The notes under the pieces are model-generated. The model did no database searches. It saw nothing but the letters and a program-made list of their open reading frames with translations, and was not told the origin of the DNA. From the NCBI GenBank assembly GCA_900754275.1, contig CAAECF010000087.1:1-22903 (forward strand): a DNA stretch of 22,903 bases. Reading direction: 5' to 3'. The stretch is from an uncultured Collinsella sp. (GTDB lineage Bacteria > Actinomycetota > Coriobacteriia > Coriobacteriales > Coriobacteriaceae). The translations under genes were made by a program, and so were the position numbers. Shown here one piece after another: positions 12,765-22,903 of the stretch (positions are counted from its first letter, which is position 1; every line of letters starts with the position of its first letter).

Positions 12765-13391
12765 CTAATTACTTTGTTGGGGATCCACTATTTGCTGGAG
12801 GGTGAACTTGCGTTGCATTGACTCGCCTTCTGCTTGTGGCTTTGCCTCATCAAAATCGAAGATCATGATGGCGCAGTTGGGGAGTTTTGTTGGGAGCCCG
12901 AAGCCCTCTGGGGCTGCAGCCTTGATGAATTGGCGGCTGGCGCTGCCGTGGCTTACTGCTAGGAGGGTTTCGATGCCCTCGGCGCCCATGATATTGGTGA
13001 GGGTGTCTACCATGCGCTCTTGCAGTGCCTGGCTTCCTTCTCCTCCGAATGGGATTAAGTCCTCGCCTGGATCCCAGACGTCGGTGGGCAGGGCGTCGTG
13101 GGGGCCTTCTTCGAAGGTGCCGTAGCTGCGCTCGATAATGCCTTCACAGGGCTCGACTGCTGCGTCCGGGCCGAGGAGCTCGCATGCGACGAGACTTGCC
13201 GTGTCCATGGCTCGGCCCAAAGGTGATGAGACCACTTTGTCGGGGACGACGCCGTGGGCTTTGAGCCATGCGGCTGCCATCCCGGCTTGCTGACGGCCTA
13301 AGTCGGTGAGCGGTGAATCGCAGCGGCCCTGGACCAGCTTTTTGACGTTGAACTCCGTCTGACCGTGGCGGAGTAGATACAGCTTCTTCAT
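12765..13391 (-). CDS. Histidine phosphatase family protein (phosphoglycerate mutase-like)
   Basis: 208 residues. The phosphohistidine motif LRHGQTEFN includes Arg8 and His9; SSPLGRAMDTA provides Arg60; ERSYGTFEEG holds the acid residue (about Glu87); and SHGSA contains the second catalytic His148. All four active-site elements are therefore present. Substrates vary widely in this superfamily (phosphoglycerate, sugar phosphates, nucleotides, cofactor precursors), so a specific reaction is not assigned. AGGGGAGAG precedes the ATG at 13391. It follows the cation efflux gene by 39 nt on the same strand and probably shares its transcript. A long inverted repeat lies about 30 nt past its stop. Confidence 0.9.
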   Translation of the reverse strand: MKKLYLLRHGQTEFNVKKLVQGRCDSPLTDLGRQQAGMAAAWLKAHGVVPDKVVSSPLGRAMDTASLVACELLGPDAAVEPCEGIIERSYGTFEEGPHDALPTDVWDPGEDLIPFGGEGSQALQERMVDTLTNIMGAEGIETLLAVSHGSASRQFIKAAAPEGFGLPTKLPNCAIMIFDFDEAKPQAEGESMQRKFTLQQIVDPQQSN

Positions 13392-13430
13392 GCTCTCCCC
13401 TTCTGCATAACCTGCTTTGCCGGCATAGCC

Positions 13431-14585
13431 TTACTCGTGGGTATGCCCTACGTAGTCTTCGTCGATCGTAATCTTGGCAATCGACTTGGGATATTCCGAT
13501 TCGACCCGTTGTGTCAGCGCGTGCTTTACGTCTTCGGCACTCATCTGCAGATCCGAGGGACGCACGCAGTCAAAGATCACGTTGGTGTGCGTAGGACCCG
13601 GCACGCAGCGCAGGTCATGAATCGAGAGGCGGCTATCGATCTCCTGGGCCATGGCGTGAATGCGCAAGCGCATGCTCGCCAGCTTGGGGTCATCGGTCAC
13701 GATGGGATCGTAGTGAAGCGTAACGATCATGCCGTCTTCGTCCCTAAACGACTGCTCGATGTTATCGAGCGTGTCGTGACTTTCCAACGGGCTGTCCTCG
13801 GCCGCCATCTCGGCATGCGCACTTGCAAACTTCCTGCCCGGGCCGTAGTCGTGAACCATCAAATCGTGAACGCCCAAAACGCCGGGATAGCTCATGATCT
13901 TGTCTCGAATGTGCTTGACCAGCTTAGGATCGGGCGACTGGCCCAAAAGCGGGCTCACCGTATCCTGGATGAGCTCAAAACCGCTCCAGCCAATATAGGC
14001 GCCAACGGCAAGGCCGACCCATGCGTCAAGATTGATGTGCGTCACCTGCGAAACAATTGCGCACGCCAACACGGCGCCTGTGGCAAGGACATCGTTCTTG
14101 GAATCCTGCGCGGTCGCATGCAGCGTCTCGGACTCAATGCGATCGCCGAGCTTTTGGTTGAGGGCCGCCATCCACAGCTTTACAACCATCGAAAGTGCCA
14201 GGACTGCCACCAGGGCAAGCGAGAACTCGACAGGCTCCGGGTTGACAATACGCTCCACCGAGGACTTCACCAGTTCGATGCCAATAAGCAGCACGAGCGC
14301 CGCCACGACCAAACCCGAGAGATACTCGTAGCGACCGTGGCCGTAAGGATGCTCGGGGTCGGCCGGCTTGCTCGCCAGCTTAAAGCCCAGCACGCTCACG
14401 ATATTCGAGCTGGCATCGGACAGGTTGTTCATGGCATCCGCCACAATCGAAACCGATCCCGACAGCACGCCAATTACGCCCTTCGCAGCGCATAGTGCCA
14501 CATTGGCGAGAATACACACCACGCCCGTCAACGTGCCCACGCGCGCACGGTCGCCCTGCGCACGCTTAACAATCCACTCGACCAT
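13431..14585 (-). CDS. Cation diffusion facilitator, manganese-type (MntE-like)
   Basis: 384 residues. CDF proteins are dimeric membrane antiporters that export divalent metal in exchange for protons. About six hydrophobic segments occupy residues 18-210, followed by a cytoplasmic metal-sensing domain that is longer than in simple CDFs. The metal site in TM2 reads DAMNNLSDA (Asp50, Asn53, Asp57), and in TM5 DSKND (Asp161, Asp165). The DxxxD arrangement in TM5, rather than the HxxxD of zinc transporters, is the pattern of manganese CDFs such as MntE. HPYGHGRYEYLS follows TM2 as usual. Manganese as substrate is an inference from these residues. It is first in an operon with the histidine phosphatase. 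The C-terminus ends in a short His-containing tail. Confidence 0.9.
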   Translation of the reverse strand: MVEWIVKRAQGDRARVGTLTGVVCILANVALCAAKGVIGVLSGSVSIVADAMNNLSDASSNIVSVLGFKLASKPADPEHPYGHGRYEYLSGLVVAALVLLIGIELVKSSVERIVNPEPVEFSLALVAVLALSMVVKLWMAALNQKLGDRIESETLHATAQDSKNDVLATGAVLACAIVSQVTHINLDAWVGLAVGAYIGWSGFELIQDTVSPLLGQSPDPKLVKHIRDKIMSYPGVLGVHDLMVHDYGPGRKFASAHAEMAAEDSPLESHDTLDNIEQSFRDEDGMIVTLHYDPIVTDDPKLASMRLRIHAMAQEIDSRLSIHDLRCVPGPTHTNVIFDCVRPSDLQMSAEDVKHALTQRVESEYPKSIAKITIDEDYVGHTHE

Positions 14586-14664
14586 CTACATCCGCCCCCA
14601 CGGTACTACCTATATATCTATTGCTCAAACGGATTGTAGTGTAGCCACTTTGTCCCCCAGATAC

Positions 14665-14698
14665 AAAAAAGGCCGCAACCCACACGGGCCACGGCCTT
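14665..14698 (-). terminator. Intrinsic terminator of the fab-acc-EIIC operon
   Basis: AAGGCCG (14669-14675) pairs with CGGCCTT (14692-14698). On the minus strand the stem is followed by a TTTTTT run. It lies about 40 nt after the EIIC stop. The bases between it and the CDF start (14586-14664) include GGGGGACA near 14650 and a TACAAT that could be a -10 for the CDF operon. Confidence 0.88.
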
Positions 14699-14736
14699 GG
14701 AATATGGCAAAGGAATCGTCCTTGTGTCGCACAGGT

Positions 14737-15951
14737 TTACGCGCTTACTTCGGCCACGCTCTTCGAGGTTTCGGGTGAATCGGCTCCGTCCCCCGTCGTC
14801 TGTCCCTTCGCCGGCACCACGCCAAAGCAGTAGCTCAGCGCCGCAGACACCGCAAATGCCACACCGCCGGCAGCGCAGCACCACAGCAGGTTCGAGATGC
14901 CGCCCGTGGCAAAGCCAATGACCATAAGGACATTCGTCATGCCGATGGTATAGGCCGTAACGTGGCCCACGGCCGCAACAAGGCCTCCGACGGCGCCGCC
15001 AATGGCCATGCACGTCAGGCACCTGCCATATTTAAAGCCGCAACCGTACAGCGCCGGCTCGCTTACGCCGCCAAGAACACCCGAGATTGAGTAGCCCAGC
15101 ATGAGCGCCTTCTCGTCCTTATCCGCAACGCGGAGCGACGCGCCAAAAGGCATGCCCCAAACGGCGAACGTCGCCATCGTCGCGGCAATCAGGATGCACG
15201 AATCCGTTCCCACACTCATAAACTGCGCGTACGCAAGCGATAGAACGACGTTGCTGACGCCCGCTATCTTTAGGAACTCCCAGCCCGCGGCAAGCCCCAT
15301 GAGCGTGAGCAGCGACACGATGCCACCGGAATTGCCAAGCATAAACATAAGCTGGCCCAACAGCATGCCCAGATAGCTGCCCGCCGGTGCCGTAATACAC
15401 AGCGAAACCGGAACCATGACGAGCATGGTCGCAAACGGAACAAACGAAAACGCCACGGCCTTAGGGATAACGCGCTTAAAGAAACACTCCACTCGCCATA
15501 GCACGGGCATCGAAATGAGAACCGGAATAACAGTCGTCGTGTAATCGTTGACCGGCGCAGGAAGCAGACCATACACGGAAGTCATCGATGCCCCCGTCGT
15601 CGATGCGGCATCGACAAGCTTGAGTAAATCGGGTGCAATCAATACGCCGCCCAGCATCATGCCCAGCTGCTCCGAGCAACCGAGCTGGCGGGCGGCCGCC
15701 CAACCAAGATAAATGGGCAAAAAGTAGTAGCCGGCGTTATAGAGCCAACTGTAGAACAGGCGATAGATATCGGAATCGGCAGACCACAGGCCCAGCATGC
15801 CTTCGCCCATAATGACAGCGACGGTGCGGAACAACGCCGCGCAGACAATAAACGGCAGCGCCGACATCATGCTTTTGGACAGATAGTCCACCACGGCCAT
15901 GGCGTTTGATGAAACCGACGTTGTAAACGAGGTGTTAGAAACTTGTAGCAT
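14737..15951 (-). CDS. PTS EIIC membrane component, glucose/beta-glucoside type, without IIA or IIB domains
   Basis: 404 residues with many hydrophobic segments. EIIC proteins form the sugar channel of the phosphotransferase system. The family hallmark GVLGGVSEPALYGCGFKYGR (about 290-309) matches the G(I/V)(T/S)EPA(I/L)YG motif of the Glc/Bgl EIIC family. FYSWLYNAGYYFLPIYLGWAAARQ and GMMLGGVLIAPDLL are also typical. Neither a IIB cysteine motif nor a IIA histidine domain is present, and none is nearby, so it would need partners encoded elsewhere or have another role. The start at 15951 has AAGG 6 nt upstream; an ATG at 15975 with AAGGGA is a good alternative (412 residues). It lies 40 (or 16) nt after accDA and is closed by a terminator, so it appears to end the fatty acid operon. 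Confidence 0.85.
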   Translation of the reverse strand: MLQVSNTSFTTSVSSNAMAVVDYLSKSMMSALPFIVCAALFRTVAVIMGEGMLGLWSADSDIYRLFYSWLYNAGYYFLPIYLGWAAARQLGCSEQLGMMLGGVLIAPDLLKLVDAASTTGASMTSVYGLLPAPVNDYTTTVIPVLISMPVLWRVECFFKRVIPKAVAFSFVPFATMLVMVPVSLCITAPAGSYLGMLLGQLMFMLGNSGGIVSLLTLMGLAAGWEFLKIAGVSNVVLSLAYAQFMSVGTDSCILIAATMATFAVWGMPFGASLRVADKDEKALMLGYSISGVLGGVSEPALYGCGFKYGRCLTCMAIGGAVGGLVAAVGHVTAYTIGMTNVLMVIGFATGGISNLLWCCAAGGVAFAVSAALSYCFGVVPAKGQTTGDGADSPETSKSVAEVSA

Positions 15952-15991
15952 GGAACGCCTTTCCCAATATGACATGCGGGCTGTCCCTTTG

Positions 15992-17702
15992 TCACATCGT
16001 GCGGTATCGACCGATTGCGCGGTACTTTTCGTAGCGGAGGTTTGTGAGGGTCGCGTCGTCGAGCTGCCCAAGCGTATCGAAGGCATCAAATGCCGAGGAC
16101 ATGACGGCACCGGCGATCTCCTCATGCGACAGGCCCTTATCGTCAACAATGCCGTCGATGATGCCGAGCGCCAGCAGATCGGGGGCCGTGAGCTTAAGCG
16201 CCTCGGCGGCCTCATCCGCACGCTCGGTATCCTTCCACAGGATCGACGCACAGGCCTCGGGGCTCACGACTGAATAGGCCGAGCTCGAGAGCATCAGGAT
16301 GCGGTCGGCCACGGACAGCGCCAGCGCGCCACCAGAGCCGCCCTCGCCTGTCACCACCGAGACAATCGGTGTCTTAAGGCCGCTCATCTCCATGAGATTC
16401 TGAGCAATCGCCTCGCCCTGGCCGCGCTCCTCGGCACCGATGCCGCAAAACGCGCCCGAAGTATCGACCAGGCACAGAACCGGTCGACCAAACTTTTCGG
16501 CCTGGCGCATAAGGCGACGCGCTTTGCGGTAGCCCTCGGGATGTGCCATGCCAAAGTTGCGACGCATGCGCTCTTTGGTCGTGGTGCCGCGCTCGATGGC
16601 GATGACCGTTACGGGGCGCCCGTCTTTCCAGCCAATGCCAGCCACCACAGCGGCGTCGTCGCCAAAGTAGCGGTCGCCGTGCAGCTCCACAAATCCATCC
16701 AGGCCCAGCGAGATCATCTCGCCTGCCGTGGCGCGATCTGCCGAGCGGGTCTGCTTGACAATCTCGAGCGCGGTTTTTGGTGCGGCCGAGCGCTTGAACA
16801 AATGTCCCAGCTTTTTGCCGCGGCGGCCCGTATGCACAATCTCGTGCGGTGCCCCCAGGCCGGGCGCGTGCCCTTCGTGCAGCGCCAGCAGCTCGCCTAC
16901 CGTGAGCGCAACCTCGCCACGCGGTACAACGGCATCGCAAAAGCCGTGCTCCAGCAAAAACTCGGAGCGCTGGAATCCCTTGGGCAGGCGCTTGTGCATG
17001 TTCTGCTCGATCACGCGCGGGCCGGCAAATGCCGTCAGGGCATCGGGCTCGGCCAGGATAATATCGCCCTCCATGGCAAAGCTCGCGGTTACGCCTCCGG
17101 TCGTGGGGTCAGTGAGCACCGTGATATACAGGCCGCCCGCCTCGCTATGGCGCCTAACCGCCGCAGAGATTTTGGCCATCTGCATGAGCGAGGTCACGCC
17201 CTCCTGCATGCGGGCGCCACCCGATACGGTAAAGCCAACGACCGGCAGTCCCAGCTCGGTCGCACGCTCAAATGTGCGGCAGATCTTCTCGCCCACCACG
17301 GAACCCATCGAGCCCATCATAAAGTTGGCGTCCATAAAGAAGAGCGCCGTATCGCAACCGCAGATTTTGCCCTTGCCGCACACAACGGCATCGCGCTCGC
17401 CCGAACGTTCGCTCACGCTCTTGAGCTTGTCGGCATAGCCGGGAAACGAAAGGAAGTCCTCCGGCGCCAGACTGGCATCCCATTCCTCAAACGTGCCCTC
17501 GTCAATCGTCATGCGCATGCGGTCGCGCCCGCTCACGCGAAAGTGTTTGCCGCAACGAGGGCAGACCTCGAGGTTGTCGTGCAGGCGCGCCTCATCGATC
17601 ACACGGCGGCACTCCGGGCACTTGATAAACACGTGGCGCGCGGGAAACTCGGCGCACGACTCGGTCATCGGTCCCTCGAGGACGTTGACCGTCTTCGCTT
17701 TT

Positions 17703-17716
<14 letters not shown>
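15992..17716 (-). CDS. accDA: Acetyl-CoA carboxylase carboxyltransferase, fused beta (AccD) and alpha (AccA) subunits
   Basis: 574 residues. It transfers CO2 from carboxybiotin to acetyl-CoA, making malonyl-CoA. Residues 1-280 or so are AccD: a zinc ribbon (Cys33, Cys36, Cys52, Cys55) and VSGGARMQEGVTSLMQMAK. After a linker (about 280-310) the AccA half follows, with GFVELHGDRYFGDDAA, VDTSGAFCGIGAEERGQGEA (usual form VDTPGAYPG) and GEGGSGGALAL. In most bacteria these are separate proteins; here one frame covers both with no stop between. The start at 17716 has GGGG 7 nt upstream and overlaps accC by 14 nt; a second ATG at 17710 overlaps by 8. Such overlap implies coupled translation and fixed stoichiometry with biotin carboxylase. 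Confidence 0.95.
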
Positions 17717-19046
<1,330 letters not shown>

Positions 19047-19056
19047 GAAGCCTTCC

Positions 19057-19479
19057 TTAACTTTCGTGCATGAGTGCAAAAGACATATCGGCGCGGCAGC
19101 AAACCTCACCGTTGACGCTCGCAGTACCCGTCGCAAAGCGGAACGGCCCGCGCGCACGCGTGATGGTGCACACCAGATCAACCGTGTCGCCCGGGCGCAC
19201 CGGACGCTTAAAGCGCACCTTGTCCAGACTCGTGTAGAACGGCGTCGCGCCGCGCGCTTCCTCATCGCCCATCAGCAGCACGCAACAGTTTTGGGCGAGC
19301 ATCTCGCACTGAATCACGCCGGGGACCACCGGGTTTCCCGGAAAATGCCCCTGCAAAAAGTACTCGTCGCCCGTAATCGTGATCTTGCCGTGGGCCTCGT
19401 CGCCCACCAGCTCGGCCTCGTCGAGCAAAAGCATCGGTTCGCGATGCGGCAACAGTTCCTTAAGCTCTTCTTTGTTCAT
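19057..19479 (-). CDS. fabZ: 3-hydroxyacyl-[acyl carrier protein] dehydratase
   Basis: 140 residues, the usual length. FabZ removes water from 3-hydroxyacyl-ACP to give trans-2-enoyl-ACP. The hot-dog fold signature is LPHREPMLLLD (10-20) and GHFPGNPVVPGVIQCEMLAQ (44-63), with catalytic His45 and Glu59. ATG at 19479 is chosen because AGGTGA lies 6 nt upstream; a GTG at 19488, directly abutting the accB stop codon, would add three residues. The gene sits between accB and accC, mixing acetyl-CoA carboxylase and elongation genes in one transcript. Confidence 0.95.
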   Translation of the reverse strand: MNKEELKELLPHREPMLLLDEAELVGDEAHGKITITGDEYFLQGHFPGNPVVPGVIQCEMLAQNCCVLLMGDEEARGATPFYTSLDKVRFKRPVRPGDTVDLVCTITRARGPFRFATGTASVNGEVCCRADMSFALMHES

Positions 19480-19488
19480 GGATATCAC

Positions 19489-19962
19489 CTATCCGATCCT
19501 CATAAGGCAGCTGCCAAACTCCACGAGGTCGCCGTCGGCCACGCAGATCTCGAGCACCTCGCCGTCTGCCTCTGCCGTTACCTCGTTGAGAACCTTCATG
19601 GCCTCGATGATGCAGAGCGTCTCGCCGGCCTTGACCTTAGAGCCCACGTGCACAAACGGCTCGTCGCCCGGCGCCGGGGCAGCATAGAAAACGCCGACCA
19701 TGGGAGCGGTCACCTCGGTGCCCTTGGGCTCCGGTGCGGCGGCAGGTGTCTGCGCGGCGGGCTCCGGTGCGGCAGGCGCGACTGTGGGAGCTGCAACTGG
19801 AGCGGCCATAGCGCTCGGCATGGGCATGGGCACGGCAACCGGCTGTGCGGCGCTCGCGCGCTCGAGTTCGACCGCGGTGCCATCGGGCTCCTCAACGCGT
19901 ACGCGCGTGAGGCCGCGGTCCTCCATAACATCGGCTATCTCGGCAAGTCTTTTGGAATCCAT
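19489..19962 (-). CDS. accB: Acetyl-CoA carboxylase biotin carboxyl carrier protein
   Basis: 157 residues. The N-terminal helix region (1-38) resembles AccB. A flexible linker rich in Ala and Pro (about 39-80), typical of the family, follows, and the biotinyl domain occupies 83-157. The attachment motif is EAMKVLNEV, with Lys123 as the biotinylated residue; Val-Leu replaces the common Met-Met. GAGGAG lies 8 nt before the ATG. It is 3 nt downstream of fabF and directly adjoins fabZ. Confidence 0.96.
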   Translation of the reverse strand: MDSKRLAEIADVMEDRGLTRVRVEEPDGTAVELERASAAQPVAVPMPMPSAMAAPVAAPTVAPAAPEPAAQTPAAAPEPKGTEVTAPMVGVFYAAPAPGDEPFVHVGSKVKAGETLCIIEAMKVLNEVTAEADGEVLEICVADGDLVEFGSCLMRIG

Positions 19963-19965
19963 GCT

Positions 19966-21213
19966 CTAGCTCCTCGTATATCTACGCAGCGCGATGGCGG
20001 CGTTGTGTCCGCCAAAGCCCAGGTTGGTCGAAAGCGCCCAGGTAAGGTCAGCGCGAACCGCGCGATTGGGCGTGTAGTCAAGATCGCAGGCGGGATCGGG
20101 CGTGTGGTAGTTAATGGTCGGCGGCACCACGCCCTGCTCGAGCGCCATGGCGCAGGCCATGACCTCGATGGCGCCCGTGGCACCGATCATGTGGCCGGTC
20201 ATCGACTTAGTCGACGAGACGTGCGCGGCGCGCGCCGCGTCCTCGCCGAGCGCACGCTTAATGCCCGCCGTCTCGGACGAATCGTTGAGCTTGGTCGATG
20301 TGCCGTGGGCATTGATGTAGAGGCCCTCGGAAGGCCTGACGTCGCCCTCGGTCACCGCCAGCGATATCGCGCGGGCAATGCCGGCAGCCTCGGGATCAGG
20401 GCTCGTGATGTGATAGGCATCATCGGTGTTGCCGTAGCCCACGACCTCGGCATAAATGTGCGCACCGCGCGCCTGCGCATGTTCCATGCTCTCGAGCACG
20501 AGCACGCAGGCGCCCTCGCCCATCACAAAGCCATCGCGGTCTGCATCGAACGGGCGGCAAGCCGTCGCGGGATCAGGGTTGGTGGTCAATGCGCGGCAGG
20601 ACGTAAAGCCCGCAACGGCATCGGGGATAATTGCGGCCTCGGCGCCGCCCGCGAGGATCGCGTCGGCATAGCCGTGCTTTATGGCGCGGAACGCCTCGCC
20701 CACCGCATGGGCCGAGGTTGCGCACGCGGTCACCACGGGCAGGGTCGGGCCCTTTGCCTTGTGGCGGATTGCGATATTGCCCGATGCCATGTTGGGGATC
20801 ATCATCGCGATCATATAGGGCGATGCGCGGCGGGGCCCACGTTCGGCAATCGTATGGACGTTGTCGACGAGCGTCGTCATGCCGCCCACGCCCGAGCCCA
20901 CGTAGACGCCCAGGCGCTCGCGATCGATGGCGCCTTCGACATCAAAGCCCGCATCGTGCATGGCTTCGTCCGAAGCCGCCATCGCAAACTGAACGCAGGG
21001 GTCGAGATGCTTGGCGTCACGCTTGCCAAAGTACTCGTTGCCGTCAAAGCCCTTGACCTCGGCTGCCACCTTGACGGCAAACGCATCGGTATCGAAGTGC
21101 GTGATCGGGCCGATGCCGCACGTGCCAGCACACATTGCCGCCCAGGTGGCAAGCGCGGTGTTGCCGAGCGGCGACACGGCACCGATACCGGTGATTGCAA
21201 CTCTCTGTTCCAT
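19966..21213 (-). CDS. fabF: Beta-ketoacyl-[acyl carrier protein] synthase II
   Basis: 415 residues. FabF condenses acyl-ACP with malonyl-ACP in chain elongation. The catalytic triad is complete: Cys164 in VVTACATSAHAVG, His303 in INAHGTST and His341 in KSMTGHMIGATG, at positions close to those of E. coli FabF. GFGGHNAAI near the C-terminus is also typical. Three ATGs compete; the one at 21213 has GAGGAG 6 nt upstream, whereas the longer frame to 21231 would place that Shine-Dalgarno sequence inside the gene. It lies 39 nt after fabG. Confidence 0.96.
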   Translation of the reverse strand: MEQRVAITGIGAVSPLGNTALATWAAMCAGTCGIGPITHFDTDAFAVKVAAEVKGFDGNEYFGKRDAKHLDPCVQFAMAASDEAMHDAGFDVEGAIDRERLGVYVGSGVGGMTTLVDNVHTIAERGPRRASPYMIAMMIPNMASGNIAIRHKAKGPTLPVVTACATSAHAVGEAFRAIKHGYADAILAGGAEAAIIPDAVAGFTSCRALTTNPDPATACRPFDADRDGFVMGEGACVLVLESMEHAQARGAHIYAEVVGYGNTDDAYHITSPDPEAAGIARAISLAVTEGDVRPSEGLYINAHGTSTKLNDSSETAGIKRALGEDAARAAHVSSTKSMTGHMIGATGAIEVMACAMALEQGVVPPTINYHTPDPACDLDYTPNRAVRADLTWALSTNLGFGGHNAAIALRRYTRS

Positions 21214-21252
21214 CATGGTCTCCTCATCCAAGCCGTTCTTCGGCCCTGGTTT

Positions 21253-22026
21253 CTACATCGCCATTCCGCCGTCGACGCGCACGACCTCACCCGTAATGTA
21301 GGCAGCCGCATCACTCGCCAGAAAGCGCACTACGCCGGCCACCTCCTCGGGGCGCGCCATACGCTTAAGGGGAATCTGCTCCTCGGTTACCGTACGCACC
21401 TTCTCCGAGAGCTTTGCCGTCATATCCGTCTCGACAAACCCGGGGGCAACCGCGTTCACTCGTACGCCGCGGGGCGCAAGCTCGCGCGCCACCGCCTTGG
21501 TCAGGCCGATCACGCCCGCCTTGGAGGCAGCGTAGTTGGCTTGCCCGGCATTGCCCATCAGGCCCACGACCGAGCTCATGTTGACGACGCAGCCGCCGCG
21601 CTGGCGCATAAAGGTCTTGGTGAGCGCGCGCGTCGTGTTAAACGTTCCTTTAAGATTGACATCGAGCACGCGATCGAAGGCGTCATCGCCCATGCGCATG
21701 AGCAGGCCATCGCGGGTGATGCCAGCGTTGTTGACGAGCGCCCAAATGGAGCCAAAGTCGTTGAGGACCGCTTCCGCGCACGCGTTGACGGCAGCGGGGT
21801 CGGCCACGTCGCATTGATATGAGCGCGCCGTGGCGCCAGCCGCCTCGCAGGCGTCGCACGTCTCGCGCGCCGCATCGACGCTGCCGGCATAGACGACGGC
21901 GATATCGCAGCCATCCTCCGCCAGACCGATAGCGCAGGCGCGGCCGATACCCCGCGAGCCGCCCGTGACCAGTGCCACGCGACGTGAGTCGTTGCGCTCG
22001 AGCGCGCCATTGTTCAAGTTGCCCAT
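21253..22026 (-). CDS. fabG: 3-oxoacyl-[acyl carrier protein] reductase
   Basis: 257 residues, a short-chain dehydrogenase. FabG reduces 3-oxoacyl-ACP with NADPH. TGGSRGIGRA (21-30) is the cofactor loop, NNAG is at 99-102, and the catalytic Ser152, Tyr165 and Lys169 lie in MSSVVG and ANYAASKAG. VNAVAPGFVETDMT and the C-terminal ITGEVVRVDGGMAM are characteristic of FabG rather than other SDRs. The first 14 residues are a short extension. AAAGGA lies 7 nt before the ATG. It is 30 nt downstream of fabD. Confidence 0.96.
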   Translation of the reverse strand: MGNLNNGALERNDSRRVALVTGGSRGIGRACAIGLAEDGCDIAVVYAGSVDAARETCDACEAAGATARSYQCDVADPAAVNACAEAVLNDFGSIWALVNNAGITRDGLLMRMGDDAFDRVLDVNLKGTFNTTRALTKTFMRQRGGCVVNMSSVVGLMGNAGQANYAASKAGVIGLTKAVARELAPRGVRVNAVAPGFVETDMTAKLSEKVRTVTEEQIPLKRMARPEEVAGVVRFLASDAAAYITGEVVRVDGGMAM

Positions 22027-22056
22027 GTCATTCCTTTCGGGTTACAGCCCTGTGGA

Positions 22057-22903
22057 CTATGCGAGCTCGTCGGCAATAGCTGCGACCTGCTCGGCCGTCT
22101 CGCACGAATACACACGAACGTCGCTCAGCGTACGCTTGACCAGGCCGGACAGCGTTTTGCCGGGGCCGACCTCAATAAATGTGTCGATGCCTTGATCCTG
22201 CAGAGCATGCAGCGTATCGACCCAGCGTACGGCATGGCTCACCTGATTGGCCAAGACATCCGATGCCGTCTGGGGATCCGCCGGATAGGGCGCCGCTGTC
22301 ATATTTGCCAAAACAGGAATGAGCAACGGGGACGGCGCGTGACCGGCCTCAATATATGCGGCAAGGCCACAGGTCGCCTCGGCCATATAGGGGCTATGAA
22401 ATGCACCCGACACCGCGACCTTCATGGCGCGGCCGCCAGCCTCTTTTACTAGGACGTCGAGCTCCTGCAGCGCCTCGGGCGCTCCGGCCACAACCGTCTG
22501 CTGTGGGCTGTTGTAGTTGACTGGCCAGCAGTCCTCGCCGGCCTGTTTTGCCAGGCCCTCGACTTGCGCCGCATCGAGCTTGATGACGGCGCGCATGCCG
22601 CCCGGATGGCGCTCGGCAGCCGCGGCCATCAGCGCCGCGCGCTCGCACACGAGCTCAAAGCCCGCTCGCGTATCGAACGCCCCCGCAAAGGTGAGCGCGG
22701 CGACCTCGCCCAGCGAGAATCCCGCACAGGCGGCAGGTACCACGCCGCGCTCACGCAGGGCGGCAGCCGCTGCCAGGTCGTGCACGAACACGCAAGGCTG
22801 CGTGTTCTCGGTCTGCGAGAGCTCCTCCTTGGAGGCGCTCCGGCACTGCTCGCTCGTCCCCGGGCGCACCTCATCGGCAATGGCGAACACCTCGGCAGCC
22901 GCC
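22057..22903 (-). CDS. fabD: Malonyl-CoA:ACP transacylase (N-terminus beyond window)
   Basis: About 282 residues are visible; the first 20-30 (including the FPGQG motif) lie outside the window, and the frame is still open at the last base. FabD moves malonyl from CoA to acyl carrier protein. The nucleophile is in CAGFSLGEVAAL (GxSxG type), the catalytic histidine in SGAFHSPYM, and EVGPGKTLSGLVKR lies near the C-terminus. It is the first visible gene of the fab-acc operon. The promoter and any upstream fabH, fabK or acpP genes would be past the right edge. Confidence 0.95.
   Translation of the reverse strand, partial: AAAEVFAIADEVRPGTSEQCRSASKEELSQTENTQPCVFVHDLAAAAALRERGVVPAACAGFSLGEVAALTFAGAFDTRAGFELVCERAALMAAAAERHPGGMRAVIKLDAAQVEGLAKQAGEDCWPVNYNSPQQTVVAGAPEALQELDVLVKEAGGRAMKVAVSGAFHSPYMAEATCGLAAYIEAGHAPSPLLIPVLANMTAAPYPADPQTASDVLANQVSHAVRWVDTLHALQDQGIDTFIEVGPGKTLSGLVKRTLSDVRVYSCETAEQVAAIADELA

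Overview
The window looks like a chromosomal segment from a GC-rich anaerobic actinobacterium of the Coriobacteriia. A Collinsella-like genome is the best guess (inference from protein character, GC-rich codons and gene content; no search was run). Almost everything is encoded on the minus strand. The exceptions are the tail of an insertion sequence and a two-gene operon near the left edge.

Left part (1-6187). The window opens with the last codons and right terminal repeat of an IS3-type element. Next come ridA (minus) and a divergent plus-strand operon of a U32-family protein and an RluA-type pseudouridine synthase. A convergent intergenic stretch carries three roughly 80-bp-spaced palindromic repeats between two intrinsic terminators. 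It is followed by a minus-strand operon of a Gfo/Idh/MocA oxidoreductase and a DeoR-type regulator. Upstream of that operon is a striking AT-rich stretch in which CG-centred motifs recur every 10 bp, a candidate multi-site operator.

Middle part (6456-12738). This is the S10/spc ribosomal protein cluster, reading right to left: rplC, rplD, rplW, rplB, rpsS, rplV, rpsC, rplP, rpmC, rpsQ, rplN, rplX. It is unusual at both ends. There is no rpsJ before rplC, and the cluster stops at an intrinsic terminator directly after rplX instead of continuing to rplE, rpsN and rpsH. Inside it, a terminator-like hairpin follows rplW. A 26-nt block (23/26 identical) occurs in the leaders of both rplC and rplB. 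In each copy it forms the start of a 26-codon ORF beginning MDTP. A three-way-junction-like RNA lies between rpsQ and rplN, the classical S10/spc boundary. Upstream of the rplC leader is a 49-bp perfect inverted repeat, probably a small mobile element or a very long hairpin.

Right part (12765-22903). A manganese-type cation diffusion facilitator and a histidine phosphatase form one operon. Beyond it is a type II fatty acid synthesis operon in the order fabD (cut by the window end), fabG, fabF, accB, fabZ, accC, accDA (fused carboxyltransferase beta/alpha), closely followed by an orphan PTS EIIC membrane protein and a terminator. The acc genes make malonyl-CoA, FabD loads it on acyl carrier protein, FabF condenses, FabG reduces and FabZ dehydrates. 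The enoyl reductase, fabH and acpP are not in the window and may lie upstream.
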